Notes under the pieces: model-generated
Database searches by the model: none
Told to the model about the DNA's origin: nothing
What the model saw: only the letters and a program-made list of their open reading frames with translations
Position numbers and translations under genes: made by a program
Assembly (NCBI RefSeq): GCF_030692605.1
Contig: NZ_JAUYUD010000037.1
Span: forward strand, 1-45,185
Direction of reading: 5' to 3'
Length of the DNA stretch: 45,185 bases
DNA from: Lutibacter sp.
GTDB lineage: Bacteria > Bacteroidota > Bacteroidia > Flavobacteriales > Flavobacteriaceae
Shown: positions 35,066 through 44,095 of the stretch, piece after piece
Position numbering within the stretch: the first letter of the stretch is position 1
How the letters are laid out: every line of letters starts with the position of its first letter

Positions 35066-38000
35066 ATGAATATATTAAATTCTGTTCTAAAGTTATTTGT
35101 TGGTGATAAAAATAAGAAAGACCTAAAATTATTGGAACCAATAATTGGCCAAGTCAATTTCTTTGAAAATGAATATTTAAAATTATCAAATGATGAGTTA
35201 AGAGCAAAAACAATTGCCTTTAAACAACGAATAAAAGAAGCAACAAACGAATTCACAAATGCCATAACGATTTTGGAGACTGAGGCTGTTGATGCAACTA
35301 TTGATAGAAAAGAAGATATTTATTCGGAAATAGATGAGTTAAAAAACCTTTCATACGAGGCCTCAGAAAAAGCGCTGAATGCTATTATGCCAGAAGCTTT
35401 TGCTTTAGTTAAAGAAACAGCAAAGCGTTTTGTAGAAAACAATACTTTACGAGTAACCGCTACTCCTTTTGATAGAGAATTATCTGCTTTTAGAGAAAAT
35501 GTAAATTTAGATAATACAGATGCTATTTGGGATAATCATTGGGATGCTCAAGGCAAAAAAGTAATTTGGGACATGGTACATTACGATGTTCAACTAATAG
35601 GTGGAGCCGTTTTGCATAGTGGTAAAATTGCTGAAATGATGACGGGAGAAGGAAAAACATTGGTTTCTACATTGCCTGTTTATTTAAATGCATTAACAGG
35701 TAACGGCGTACACGTTGTAACTGTTAACGATTATCTTGCCAAGCGTGATGCTGCCTGGATGGGGCCAATTTTTGAATTTCATGGATTAAGTGTAGATTGT
35801 ATTGATCACCACGAACCAAATTCTGATGCCAGAAGAAAAGCGTATAATTCTGATATTACCTACGGTACTAACAATGAGTTTGGTTTTGATTACTTACGTG
35901 ATAACATGTCACATTCTCCAAACGATTTAGTTCAAAAACCTCATAATTACGCAATTGTAGATGAGGTCGATTCTGTTTTAATTGATGATGCACGAACTCC
36001 ATTGATTATTTCTGGCGCAACTGCAAACGCAGATAGACACGAATTTAATGAACTTAAACCCGTAGTAGATGGGTTGGTTAGTACACAACGTAATTATTTA
36101 ACCGGAGTTTTAGCTGAAGCCAAAAAACTTATTAGTGAAGGTAACACCAAAGAAGGTGGTATATTGTTGTATAGAGTCTATAGAGGATTGCCTAAAAGCA
36201 AAGCATTAATTAAATTTTTGAGTCAAGAAGGGATTCGACAATTACTTCAAAAAACCGAGAATTTTTATATGCAAGACAATAACCGTGAAATGCCATTTAT
36301 TGATGCGGAATTGTATTTTGTTATTGATGAAAAAAATAATTCGATAGAATTAACTGATAAGGGAATAACGTATTTGTCTGGAAATGATGGCGATGAAAAC
36401 TTCTTTATTTTACCCGATTTAAGTGTAGAAATTGGGCGTATAGATAAAGAAGAAATCAGTAAGGAAGAAATTACACTTAAAAAAGAAGAACTTTTTACAG
36501 AATTTAGCACAAAAAGTGAACGAATTCACACTATGAACCAGCTCTTAAAAGCATACACATTATTTGAAAAAGATATTGAATATGTAATAATGGATGATAA
36601 AATTAAAATTGTTGATGAACAAACCGGTCGTATTATGCAAGGCCGAAGATATTCAGATGGTTTACATCAAGCAATTGAAGCTAAAGAAAATGTAAAAATT
36701 GAAGCCGCAACCCAAACTTACGCTACTATAACGCTTCAAAACTATTTTAGAATGTACCGAAAATTATCTGGTATGACTGGAACGGCAGTTACTGAAGCTG
36801 GAGAATTTTGGGAAATCTATAAATTAGACGTTATAGAAATACCAACGAATGTTCCTTTAATACGATTTGATAGAGAAGATTTAGTTTATAAAACGAAACG
36901 TGAAAAATACAACGCAGTAATTGAAGAAATTGAAAATTTAGTTAAACAAGGTCGCCCCGTATTAGTTGGTACAACTTCTGTAGAAATTTCTGAATTATTA
37001 GGAAGAATGTTGGCTATTAGAAAAATAACCCACAATGTATTAAATGCAAAACTTCATAAGAAAGAAGCTGATATTGTAGCAGAAGCTGGTAATGCTGGTA
37101 TTGTTACCATTGCAACAAATATGGCAGGTAGGGGTACCGATATTAAGCTTTCTGATGAAGTTAAATTGGCTGGTGGACTAGCAATTATAGGAACTGAAAG
37201 ACATGATTCTAGACGTGTAGATAGGCAATTACGTGGTAGAGCCGGTAGACAAGGAGACCCTGGTTCATCTCAGTTTTATGTTTCTCTTGAAGATAATTTA
37301 ATGAGATTATTTGGTTCTGAACGAATTGCAAAAATGATGGATAGAATGGGACTTACAGAAGGTGAAGTAATTCAGCATTCTATGATTACCAAATCTATTG
37401 AAAGAGCCCAACGTAAGGTTGAAGAAAATAACTTTGGTGTTAGAAAACGTTTATTGGAGTATGACGATGTTATGAATTCTCAACGTGAAGTTGTATATAA
37501 GCGAAGAAGACATGCGTTGTATGGAGATAGATTACAAGTAGATATTGTGAACATGATATATGATACTTGCAACTTATTAATTAGAGAAAACAAACCTTCA
37601 AATGATTTTATAAACTTTGAATTTGAATTAATTCGTTTTTCATCAACAAGTGCCCCATTTTCGGAAGAAGAATTTAAAAACTTATCTGAACAAGAATTAT
37701 CAAATCAATTATTTGATGAGGTTTACAAACATTATAAAGAAAAATTAGAACGTAATGCTCTTGCTGCTTTCCCAGTAATTAAAGATGTATTTGAGAAACA
37801 TGGAGATAAATACGAACGTATTGTTGTTCCTTTTTCAAATGGAATTAAAGAATTAAAAGTGGTTACTAATTTAAAAGAAGCGTACGAATCTCAAGGAAAA
37901 GGGTTAGTAACAGATTTTGAAAAAAATATTACTCTTGCAATAATAGATGACACGTGGAAAGACCATTTACGCCAAATGGATGAATTAAAACAATCTGTTC

Positions 38001-38401
38001 AAAACGCTACATATGAACAAAAAGACCCTCTTTTAATTTATAAATTTGAATCTTTTGAATTGTTTAGCACTATGCTCGATAAGGTTAATAAAGAGGTTTT
38101 ATCTTTTCTTTTTAAAGGAGAATTACCTTCACAAGGCGCTACTCAAGTATCACAGGCTAGAGAACAAAAAAGGGAAAAAGTGCAACTTAGTAAAGAAGAT
38201 TATCAAGGAGCAAGTGAAGCAAATGAAGCTAATAAAACCCAACAACCACAAATTGTTGAAACCATTGTTAGAACAGAACGTAAAATAGGTAGAAATGAAC
38301 ACGTTACGTTAAAAAATGTTATGACTGGTGAAAATAAATCAATGAAATATAAACAAGCAATACCATTACTTCAAAAAGGTGATTGGGTATTAGTCGAATA
38401 A
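35066..38401 (+). CDS. secA: Preprotein translocase ATPase SecA
   Basis: Motor of the Sec pathway, pushing unfolded proteins through SecYEG. The 1111-residue protein has Walker A MTGEGKT (about residues 192-198), DEAD-like VDEVDSVLIDDARTP, and motif VI region RQLRGRAGRQGDPG. It is about 200 residues longer than E. coli SecA; the extra length lies mostly after the first nucleotide-binding motifs (about 330-480), as is usual in Bacteroidota. The C-terminus ends QAIPLLQKGDWVLVE and lacks the zinc-binding CxCx8CH SEC-C motif used by E. coli SecA to bind SecB. The gene stands alone, with a terminator after it. Confidence 0.97.
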   Translation: MNILNSVLKLFVGDKNKKDLKLLEPIIGQVNFFENEYLKLSNDELRAKTIAFKQRIKEATNEFTNAITILETEAVDATIDRKEDIYSEIDELKNLSYEASEKALNAIMPEAFALVKETAKRFVENNTLRVTATPFDRELSAFRENVNLDNTDAIWDNHWDAQGKKVIWDMVHYDVQLIGGAVLHSGKIAEMMTGEGKTLVSTLPVYLNALTGNGVHVVTVNDYLAKRDAAWMGPIFEFHGLSVDCIDHHEPNSDARRKAYNSDITYGTNNEFGFDYLRDNMSHSPNDLVQKPHNYAIVDEVDSVLIDDARTPLIISGATANADRHEFNELKPVVDGLVSTQRNYLTGVLAEAKKLISEGNTKEGGILLYRVYRGLPKSKALIKFLSQEGIRQLLQKTENFYMQDNNREMPFIDAELYFVIDEKNNSIELTDKGITYLSGNDGDENFFILPDLSVEIGRIDKEEISKEEITLKKEELFTEFSTKSERIHTMNQLLKAYTLFEKDIEYVIMDDKIKIVDEQTGRIMQGRRYSDGLHQAIEAKENVKIEAATQTYATITLQNYFRMYRKLSGMTGTAVTEAGEFWEIYKLDVIEIPTNVPLIRFDREDLVYKTKREKYNAVIEEIENLVKQGRPVLVGTTSVEISELLGRMLAIRKITHNVLNAKLHKKEADIVAEAGNAGIVTIATNMAGRGTDIKLSDEVKLAGGLAIIGTERHDSRRVDRQLRGRAGRQGDPGSSQFYVSLEDNLMRLFGSERIAKMMDRMGLTEGEVIQHSMITKSIERAQRKVEENNFGVRKRLLEYDDVMNSQREVVYKRRRHALYGDRLQVDIVNMIYDTCNLLIRENKPSNDFINFEFELIRFSSTSAPFSEEEFKNLSEQELSNQLFDEVYKHYKEKLERNALAAFPVIKDVFEKHGDKYERIVVPFSNGIKELKVVTNLKEAYESQGKGLVTDFEKNITLAIIDDTWKDHLRQMDELKQSVQNATYEQKDPLLIYKFESFELFSTMLDKVNKEVLSFLFKGELPSQGATQVSQAREQKREKVQLSKEDYQGASEANEANKTQQPQIVETIVRTERKIGRNEHVTLKNVMTGENKSMKYKQAIPLLQKGDWVLVE

Positions 38402-38424
38402 AAAATTGAAAATTGAATCAAAAA

Positions 38425-38455
38425 AAAATCGAAATTGTAAAAATTTCGATTTTAT
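38425..38455. terminator. Bidirectional terminator between secA and rimO
   Basis: A 12-bp perfect stem (AAAATCGAAATT and its complement at 38442-38453, 5-base loop) with an A-run to the left and T's to the right, between two convergent genes. Confidence 0.85.
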
Positions 38456-38463
38456 GCTAATAT

Positions 38464-39780
38464 TTAATTAATTTCTGGTTCTCCATATAAATCAAATTCA
38501 GTGGCGTCATTTATTACAATAGTTGCAAATTTTCCGACCTGAACATAATGTTTTGTAGCATCAATAAGCACTTCATTATCAACATCTGGCGAATCAAATT
38601 CTGTTCTACCAATAAAATAATTTCCATCTTTACGGTCAATAATACATTTAAAAGTCTTTCCAATTTTTTCTTGATTTAAGTCAAACGAAATTTGACTTTG
38701 AATTTCCATAATTTCACTAACACGCTGTTGTTTTACTTCTGGTGAAACATTATCAATTAAATCTGCAGCAGTTGTATTTTCCTCATGTGAATAAGCAAAA
38801 GCACCTAAACGTTCAAAACGCATTTCTTGAACCCAATCTTTCAATTCTTGAAATTGTTTTTCAGTCTCACCAGGGTAACCAACAATAAGGGTGGTTCTAA
38901 TTGCCATATTTGGAACCGATTTTCTAAATTTAGCAATTAACTTGGTAGTTTTTTCATGAGATGTTCCTCTTTTCATAGATTTCAGAATATCATCGTTGAT
39001 ATGTTGAAGTGGAATATCCAAATAATTACAAACTTTAGGTTCATTTTTTATAACCTTCAAAACATCTAATGGAAATCCAGTTGGAAACGCATAATGAAGA
39101 CGAATCCACTTAATTCCTTCAACCTTCACCAACTCTATTAATAAATCGGCCAAAGCTCTTTTCTTGTAAATATCTAAACCATAATATGTTAAATCTTGAG
39201 CTATAAGAATTAATTCCTTAATTCCTTTTTTTGCAAGTTTTGTAGCTTCAATTACTAAATTTTCTATCGGAGTAGAAACATGTTTTCCTCGCATTAAAGG
39301 TATTGCACAAAATGAACAAGGCCTATCGCAACCTTCAGCAATTTTTAAATATGCATAATGTGTTGGAGTTGTTGTTAAACGCTCACCAATTAATTCGTGC
39401 TTATAATCAGCATCCAAAACCTTTAGCAAATTAGGTAAATCATGGGTTCCAAAATACTCATCTACATTAGGAATTTCCTTTTGTAAATCTGGCTTATAGC
39501 GCTCACTTAAACAACCCGAAACATACACTCTATCTATTTCACCCAGTTCTTTCCGATTAACATAATGTAAAATAGTATTTATAGATTCTTCCTTAGCATC
39601 ACCAATAAAACCGCAGGTATTAATAACAACAATATTTCCTTCATCATTTTCATCCTCATGAACAACATTTTTATTGTTAGCCTTTAATTGGCCCATTAAA
39701 ATTTCACTATCGTACACGTTTTTTGAGCACCCTAAAGTAACTACATTGATTTTATTTTCTTTTTTAGATTTGGTTCTCAT
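38464..39780 (-). CDS. rimO: Ribosomal protein S12 methylthiotransferase
   Basis: A radical-SAM enzyme that adds a methylthio group to a conserved aspartate of ribosomal protein S12. The 438-residue protein has the N-terminal UPF0004 cysteines (LGCSKN, NTCGFI, SGCLSERY) for one iron-sulfur cluster, the radical-SAM triad in GCDRPCSFCAIPLMRGKH (near residue 150) for the second, and a C-terminal TRAM domain. The start of the conserved cluster is right for RimO rather than MiaB. It lies after ftsY in the ribosomal-protein cluster, separated by a hairpin repeat. Confidence 0.95.
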   Translation of the reverse strand: MRTKSKKENKINVVTLGCSKNVYDSEILMGQLKANNKNVVHEDENDEGNIVVINTCGFIGDAKEESINTILHYVNRKELGEIDRVYVSGCLSERYKPDLQKEIPNVDEYFGTHDLPNLLKVLDADYKHELIGERLTTTPTHYAYLKIAEGCDRPCSFCAIPLMRGKHVSTPIENLVIEATKLAKKGIKELILIAQDLTYYGLDIYKKRALADLLIELVKVEGIKWIRLHYAFPTGFPLDVLKVIKNEPKVCNYLDIPLQHINDDILKSMKRGTSHEKTTKLIAKFRKSVPNMAIRTTLIVGYPGETEKQFQELKDWVQEMRFERLGAFAYSHEENTTAADLIDNVSPEVKQQRVSEIMEIQSQISFDLNQEKIGKTFKCIIDRKDGNYFIGRTEFDSPDVDNEVLIDATKHYVQVGKFATIVINDATEFDLYGEPEIN

Positions 39781-39797
39781 AATATTGGAGAAAAAAA

Positions 39798-39824
39798 ATC
39801 ATACTTCAACAAGCTCAGCATGAT
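39798..39824. terminator. Hairpin repeat between ftsY and rimO
   Basis: ATCATACT at 39798-39805 pairs with AGCATGAT at 39817-39824 (one G-T wobble), enclosing a loop read as TCAACAAGCTC. It has an A-run on one side and a T-run on the other, so it can work as a terminator in either direction. The core CTTCAACAAGCTCAGC is close to a short repeat (CTTCGACAAGCTCAG) that I know to be scattered through many bacterial genomes. Confidence 0.65.
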
Positions 39825-39848
39825 ATTTTTTATTTTTACATTATTATT

Positions 39849-40802
39849 TTATTTGAAGAAAGAATCTACAAATTCAATTTTATTAAATACTTGCAAATCG
39901 TTGATACCTTCACCCACTCCAATATATTTAACAGGAATTTGAAATTGATCAGAAATGCCTATTACAACACCTCCTTTTGCAGTTCCATCTAATTTTGTTA
40001 CTGCCAAAGACGTAACATCTGTTGCCAGAGTAAATTGCTTTGCTTGTTCGAATGCATTTTGACCCGTTGAGCCATCTAAAATTAGTAAAACTTCGTGAGG
40101 AGCTTCAAGCACAACCTTTTGCATAACTCGTTTTATTTTAGTTAACTCGTGCATTAAGTTAATTTTATTATGAAGTCTTCCAGCCGTATCAATAATTACA
40201 ACATCAGCATTTTGAGCTATGGCTGATTTCAATGTGTCAAAAGCAACTGATGCTGGATCACTACCCATTTCTTGTTTTACAATAGTTACCCCAACCCTAT
40301 CTGCCCATATTTGCAACTGATCAATGGCGGCAGCTCTAAATGTATCTGCTGCACCCAATACCACTTTTTTACCATTTGCTTTAAATTGTGACGCTAATTT
40401 TCCAATAGTGGTGGTTTTACCAACTCCATTAACACCAACAACCATAATAACGTAAGGTTTAACATTAAGAGGAGTATTAAATTCTGTTTCGTTTCCAACA
40501 TTTGTCTCAGACAACAAACCAGCAATTTCTTCTCTCAAAATTACATTCAACTCACTAGTTCCTAAATATTTATCTTGAGATACGCGGACTTCAATACGTT
40601 TAATAATTTTTAATGTGGTTTGCACTCCAACATCTGACGAAATTAAAATTTCTTCTAAATTATCCAATACATCATCATCAACCTTTGTTTTGCCTGCTAC
40701 AGCCTTTGAAAGTTTAGAGAAAAAAGTGGTTTTAGATTTTTCTAACCCTTTGTCTAAAGTCTCTTTTTTTTCTTTTGAAAATAATTTATTGAATAAACTC
40801 AT
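39849..40802 (-). CDS. ftsY: Signal recognition particle receptor FtsY
   Basis: SRP GTPase that docks ribosomes making membrane proteins to the translocon. The 317-residue protein has an N domain followed by the G domain with G1 GVNGVGKTTTIGKLA (about residues 122-136), the SRP-specific insertion, G3 DTAGRLHNK and G4 TKLDGTAKGG. It lacks the long acidic A domain of E. coli FtsY, which is normal outside enterobacteria. It is downstream of rpmB, rpmG and the DUF4295 gene, so receptor and ribosome levels may be linked, but a hairpin at 40840-40867 lies in between. Confidence 0.95.
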   Translation of the reverse strand: MSLFNKLFSKEKKETLDKGLEKSKTTFFSKLSKAVAGKTKVDDDVLDNLEEILISSDVGVQTTLKIIKRIEVRVSQDKYLGTSELNVILREEIAGLLSETNVGNETEFNTPLNVKPYVIMVVGVNGVGKTTTIGKLASQFKANGKKVVLGAADTFRAAAIDQLQIWADRVGVTIVKQEMGSDPASVAFDTLKSAIAQNADVVIIDTAGRLHNKINLMHELTKIKRVMQKVVLEAPHEVLLILDGSTGQNAFEQAKQFTLATDVTSLAVTKLDGTAKGGVVIGISDQFQIPVKYIGVGEGINDLQVFNKIEFVDSFFK

Positions 40803-40839
40803 GTGAAAATTAATTATCTCGTAAATATAAAATAAAAAA

Positions 40840-40867
40840 AGCTACTCTCAATTAAATGAAAGTAGCT
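40840..40867 (-). terminator. Terminator or attenuator between the ribosomal genes and ftsY
   Basis: An 11-bp stem with one mismatch (AGCTACTCTCA at 40840-40850 against 40857-40867), 6-base loop, followed on the minus strand by seven T. It lies 21 bases after the DUF4295 stop and about 40 bases before the ftsY start. Confidence 0.75.
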
Positions 40868-40888
40868 CATATATTGTATGAACAATTG

Positions 40889-41041
40889 TTACTTTTTGCT
40901 TAAAAAGTCTTGAACTTTTGCAGGATCCATAACTGATTCCACAAATGTATATCCTCCAGACTTATCAGATTTAACCATTTTTATTGCTTTGGTTAAACGC
41001 TTTGCTCCTGTTTGTAATGATGCTACTGCTTTCTTTGCCAT
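40889..41041 (-). CDS. DUF4295 protein, 50 aa
   Basis: A very short, basic protein missed by a 60-codon cutoff. It starts MAKKAVASLQTGAKRLTKAI and ends AKVQDFLSKK, the pattern of DUF4295, which in Bacteroidota always seems to follow the L28 and L33 genes. Its composition (many lysines, alanines) and position suggest a ribosome-associated protein. It is 8 bases downstream of rpmG. Confidence 0.88.
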   Translation of the reverse strand: MAKKAVASLQTGAKRLTKAIKMVKSDKSGGYTFVESVMDPAKVQDFLSKK

Positions 41042-41049
41042 GTTCTATA

Positions 41050-41235
41050 TTATTTAATTTCTTTATGAACAGTCATTTTTTTCAAGATAGGATTAAATTT
41101 TTTAATTTCCATTCTATCTGGAGTGTTCTTTTTATTTTTAGTTGTAATATATCTAGAAGTTCCTGGTTCTCCAGTTCCTTTGTGCTCAGTACACTCTAAA
41201 ATTACTTGAATTCTATTACCTTTAGTCTTTGCCAT
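41050..41235 (-). CDS. rpmG: 50S ribosomal protein L33
   Basis: A 61-residue large-subunit protein, [19 protein letters not shown] at the N-terminus, [19 protein letters not shown] in the middle and [16 protein letters not shown] at the end. Only one cysteine remains, so it is the zinc-free (C-minus) form. It is 10 bases downstream of rpmB in the same operon. Confidence 0.95.
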   Translation of the reverse strand: MAKTKGNRIQVILECTEHKGTGEPGTSRYITTKNKKNTPDRMEIKKFNPILKKMTVHKEIK

Positions 41236-41245
41236 TTCCTAATCC

Positions 41246-41485
41246 TTAATTTTTATAAAAACCTTTTTCTCTTGCAGTTTTTAACACAGCCGAGATTCCT
41301 AATTTATTAATATTCTTTAGCGCAGAGGTAGATATTTTTAAAATTATCCACTTATCTTCTTCAGGAATATAAAAACGCTTTTTAATTAAATTAGCGTCAA
41401 ATTTTCTTTTTGTTTTATTCATAGCGTGAGAAACATTGTTCCCAACCATTGCTTTTTTTCCAGTAAGTTCACAAACTCTTGACAT
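41246..41485 (-). CDS. rpmB: 50S ribosomal protein L28
   Basis: A 79-residue large-subunit protein with the family start MSRVCELTGKKAMVGNNVSHA and the RKFDANLIKKRFYI segment. It has a single cysteine, so it is the zinc-free form. It is the first gene of the rpmB-rpmG-DUF4295 operon, driven by the promoter at 41523-41554. Confidence 0.96.
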   Translation of the reverse strand: MSRVCELTGKKAMVGNNVSHAMNKTKRKFDANLIKKRFYIPEEDKWIILKISTSALKNINKLGISAVLKTAREKGFYKN

Positions 41486-41522
41486 ATTCTTTACCTTTTT
41501 AATGTATTCTCAAAACGAGATG

Positions 41523-41554
41523 CAAAATTAAATTTTTAATAATTAATACACAAA
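41523..41554 (-). promoter_or_regulatory. Promoter of the rpmB-rpmG operon
   Basis: On the minus strand, TTTG (41551-41554), a 20-base spacer and TAATTTTG (41523-41530) match the Bacteroidota consensus exactly. RNA would start near 41516, leaving about 30 bases of leader before rpmB. Confidence 0.75.
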
Positions 41555-41563
41555 CTTTATTTG

Positions 41564-42808
41564 TTAGTTTTTTAATATTTCTTTTCTTAGCAGCTCTAAG
41601 GCTTTAATTGATGAACGCTCTATTACTTTTTCTCTTGGTTTTCCGAAAAAATATTCTTCAGAAATAACACCATTTGGTGAAGCGATTGCAATAATAACCG
41701 TTCCTAAAGAAGCTGTTGTATTATTTACTGTAGGACCAGCGTTACCAGTAGTTGCAATACTATAATCAGTTTTAAATTTTTGCTGAATTCCCAATGCCAT
41801 TGCTTCAGCAACTTGTTTACTTACAATCGAATATTTTTTGATCAAAGCTGCATCAACTTTTAACTCATTAATCTTAATATTTTGATGATATGCCACAATA
41901 GAACCTTCAAAATAACGCGATGATCCGGGTACTGAAGTTATCAATTTAGCAATATTACCACCAGTACAACTCTCAGCGAGTGATAAATTTTGATTTTTTT
42001 CAATCAATAAATTACCAATTATCGCTTCCAAAGTTTCATCATTTTCATACCCCACAATTGCATCTCCTAAAATCCATTGAATTTTTTCTATTGCTATATT
42101 AATTGAGTTTTGTAGTAATTCCAGATTATACCCTTTTGTGCTAAGTCTTAATCTAACACTACCAAACGAAGGTAAATATGCTAATTTAACATGCTGAGGC
42201 AATTCATTTTCCCAATTCTCAATTTTAGCAGCCAAAACACTTTCGCCAATTCCATAAGTAATAATTGTTTTATGAATAATTATTGGTAATTCAAAATTTT
42301 CAATCAGTTTTGGAATAACTTGATTGCGCATTAATCCTTTCATTTCATAAGGTACACCTGGCAACGAAATCATAATCTTGTTATTGTTTGCAAACCACAT
42401 CCCGGGTGCAGTTCCAAATTCATTAAATAAAGGAATGCATTTAGACGGAATAAAGGCTTGATTTTTATTTACCTCTGTAAAAGGATAATTAATTTTCGTG
42501 AACATCTTTTCAATATGAGTAGCAATTTCAGAATTAAAAATCAACACATCATTAAAATATTCTGTTAAAGTTAGCTTTGTTATATCATCTTTTGTTGGGC
42601 CTAACCCTCCTGTTAAAATTACAATATCAGAACGCTCCTCAGCATCTTTTAAAAAACTTAATATATGCTGTTTGTTATCTTGAATGGATGTAATTTGAAA
42701 AACAGAAATACCAATTTTAGTTAACTCTTCTGCAATCCATTTCGAATTGGAATCTACTATTTGTCCTATTAAAATTTCATCACCAATAGTAATTATTTCT
42801 GCCTGCAT
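41564..42808 (-). CDS. cinA: CinA-like protein (nicotinamide-nucleotide amidase)
   Basis: A 414-residue two-domain protein. The N-terminal MoaB/MogA-like domain (about 1-165, AEIITIGDEILIGQIVDSNS and GGLGPTKDD) corresponds to the ADP-ribose pyrophosphatase part. The C-terminal domain (about 255-410, SLAESCTGGNIAKLITSVPGSS) is the NMN deamidase that recycles nicotinamide mononucleotide. The stop lies 9 bases upstream of the rpmB promoter's -33 box, so cinA is a separate unit unless it reads through. Confidence 0.95.
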   Translation of the reverse strand: MQAEIITIGDEILIGQIVDSNSKWIAEELTKIGISVFQITSIQDNKQHILSFLKDAEERSDIVILTGGLGPTKDDITKLTLTEYFNDVLIFNSEIATHIEKMFTKINYPFTEVNKNQAFIPSKCIPLFNEFGTAPGMWFANNNKIMISLPGVPYEMKGLMRNQVIPKLIENFELPIIIHKTIITYGIGESVLAAKIENWENELPQHVKLAYLPSFGSVRLRLSTKGYNLELLQNSINIAIEKIQWILGDAIVGYENDETLEAIIGNLLIEKNQNLSLAESCTGGNIAKLITSVPGSSRYFEGSIVAYHQNIKINELKVDAALIKKYSIVSKQVAEAMALGIQQKFKTDYSIATTGNAGPTVNNTTASLGTVIIAIASPNGVISEEYFFGKPREKVIERSSIKALELLRKEILKN

Positions 42809-42974
42809 TCTTTAAATTCAATTAAATGTAAAAATAGGAAGATTTTTTAATATTTAAGAAAAGACCTTTTTAAACATTTATTTTTTATAAAAAACAATAA
42901 AAAAACGCAACCTTTTACGTAATTTGACATCTAAATAATAAAGAAAAGAAATACCCCTAAAACAACTACTCGCT

Positions 42975-43388
42975 ATGACAACAGAATTAAATTTTACAGA
43001 CAACGAGCTCTTGGAGCAATTTGAAAATTGCACATTACCAATCGATTTATTAACTCATGAAAATTTACTAAGAATTTCTTGGGTTTTATTAAATAGTTAT
43101 AAATTGGAATTAGCAACACATAAAAACTGTACCTTAAAAGAGCGATATTATCGTGAAGTTATTAAAAATAACAAATTCAATCTCTCGCTAACTAAGGCAT
43201 ATACTGAAATTTTGTATTATTTCATGAAAAAATCTTCAGCTAAAACATTCGATAAACTAATGTCTGAATTCCCTCGATTGAAATATAATTTTAAAGAATT
43301 AGTTAGAACGCATTATGGTTATGATATTCTAAAAGAGCATAGAAATCAAGAATCTAAACCAATAGACACTATTTTATTTACTTTTTAA
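42975..43388 (+). CDS. Protein of unknown function, 137 aa
   Basis: I do not recognise a named family with confidence. The protein is soluble, predicted all-helical, and rich in Leu, Asn, Tyr and Lys. The segment LLTHENLLRISWVLL (residues 26-40) is followed by two long amphipathic helices and a patch ILYYFMKKSS. No signal peptide or membrane span is seen. It diverges from cinA (166 bases between starts) and converges with the FAH-family gene, with 4 bases between stops. Probably a lineage-specific protein. Confidence 0.6.
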   Translation: MTTELNFTDNELLEQFENCTLPIDLLTHENLLRISWVLLNSYKLELATHKNCTLKERYYREVIKNNKFNLSLTKAYTEILYYFMKKSSAKTFDKLMSEFPRLKYNFKELVRTHYGYDILKEHRNQESKPIDTILFTF

Positions 43389-43392
43389 AGTT

Positions 43393-44004
43393 TTATTTAA
43401 CTTTAATACTAAAGTTTTCTATACCATTTAATATTCCTGTTAATTGGTCGTTTTCATCTATTTTACCCACGCCTTCTGGAGTTCCAGTAAAAATAATATC
43501 TCCTTTTTTTAGTGTGAAAAATTGTGATGCATATGCTATTATTTCATCTATTTTCCACAACATAGCATTTGTATTTCCATTTTGTACAATTTCATTATTT
43601 TTGATTAATGAAAAAGATAAATTTTCTAAATCTCCCAATTTTTCTTTAGGCAAAAACTCGCCTACAACAGCACTCCCATCAAATGCTTTTGCTTTTTCCC
43701 AAGGCAACCCTTTTTCTTTACAAATATCTTGAATATCTCTGGCTGTAAAATCTATTCCAAGACCAATTTCATTATAATACTTATGTGCAAATTTGGAATC
43801 GATATATTTTCCTACCTTATTAATTTTCACTAAAACTTCCACTTCGTAATGAATATTCTTAGAAAATGGTGGTATAAAAAATGGTTGATTTTTTAATAAA
43901 ATTGCTGAATCTGGCTTTAAAAATAGTATTGGGTTAGTAGGTCTTTCATTTTTTAATTCTTCTATGTGTTTGGCATAATTGCGACCGATACAAATTATTT
44001 TCAT
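43393..44004 (-). CDS. Fumarylacetoacetate hydrolase (FAH) family protein
   Basis: The 203-residue protein starts MKIICIGRNYAKHIEELKN and has the metal-binding ExE in HYEVEVLVKI (about residues 53-62), a further acidic ligand in GIDFTARDIQ, a lysine in KAFDGSAVVG, and the family end FTGTPEGVG. Small members of this family are acylpyruvases, oxaloacetate decarboxylases or tautomerases; the sequence does not say which. It is downstream of menB on the same strand, 90 bases away, though no role in menaquinone synthesis is known. Confidence 0.9.
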   Translation of the reverse strand: MKIICIGRNYAKHIEELKNERPTNPILFLKPDSAILLKNQPFFIPPFSKNIHYEVEVLVKINKVGKYIDSKFAHKYYNEIGLGIDFTARDIQDICKEKGLPWEKAKAFDGSAVVGEFLPKEKLGDLENLSFSLIKNNEIVQNGNTNAMLWKIDEIIAYASQFFTLKKGDIIFTGTPEGVGKIDENDQLTGILNGIENFSIKVK

Positions 44005-44071
44005 GATATTTTATTTAAAGATTGAATTATTGAAAGATAAATGAATGAATGAATAATATAAATTACACATT

Positions 44072-44095
44072 ATTAATTGTTAATTATCAATTAAT
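44072..44095 (-). terminator. Weak AT-only hairpin after menB
   Basis: ATTAATTG at 44072-44079 pairs with CAATTAAT at 44088-44095, loop of 8, touching the menB stop codon. There is no T-run, so termination would be poor. Confidence 0.25.

Noticed and set aside
44037-44056. AATG tetranucleotide run upstream of the FAH gene as a phase-variation tract
   Set aside because: Only about four units, interrupted, and outside any promoter or coding region that I could identify.
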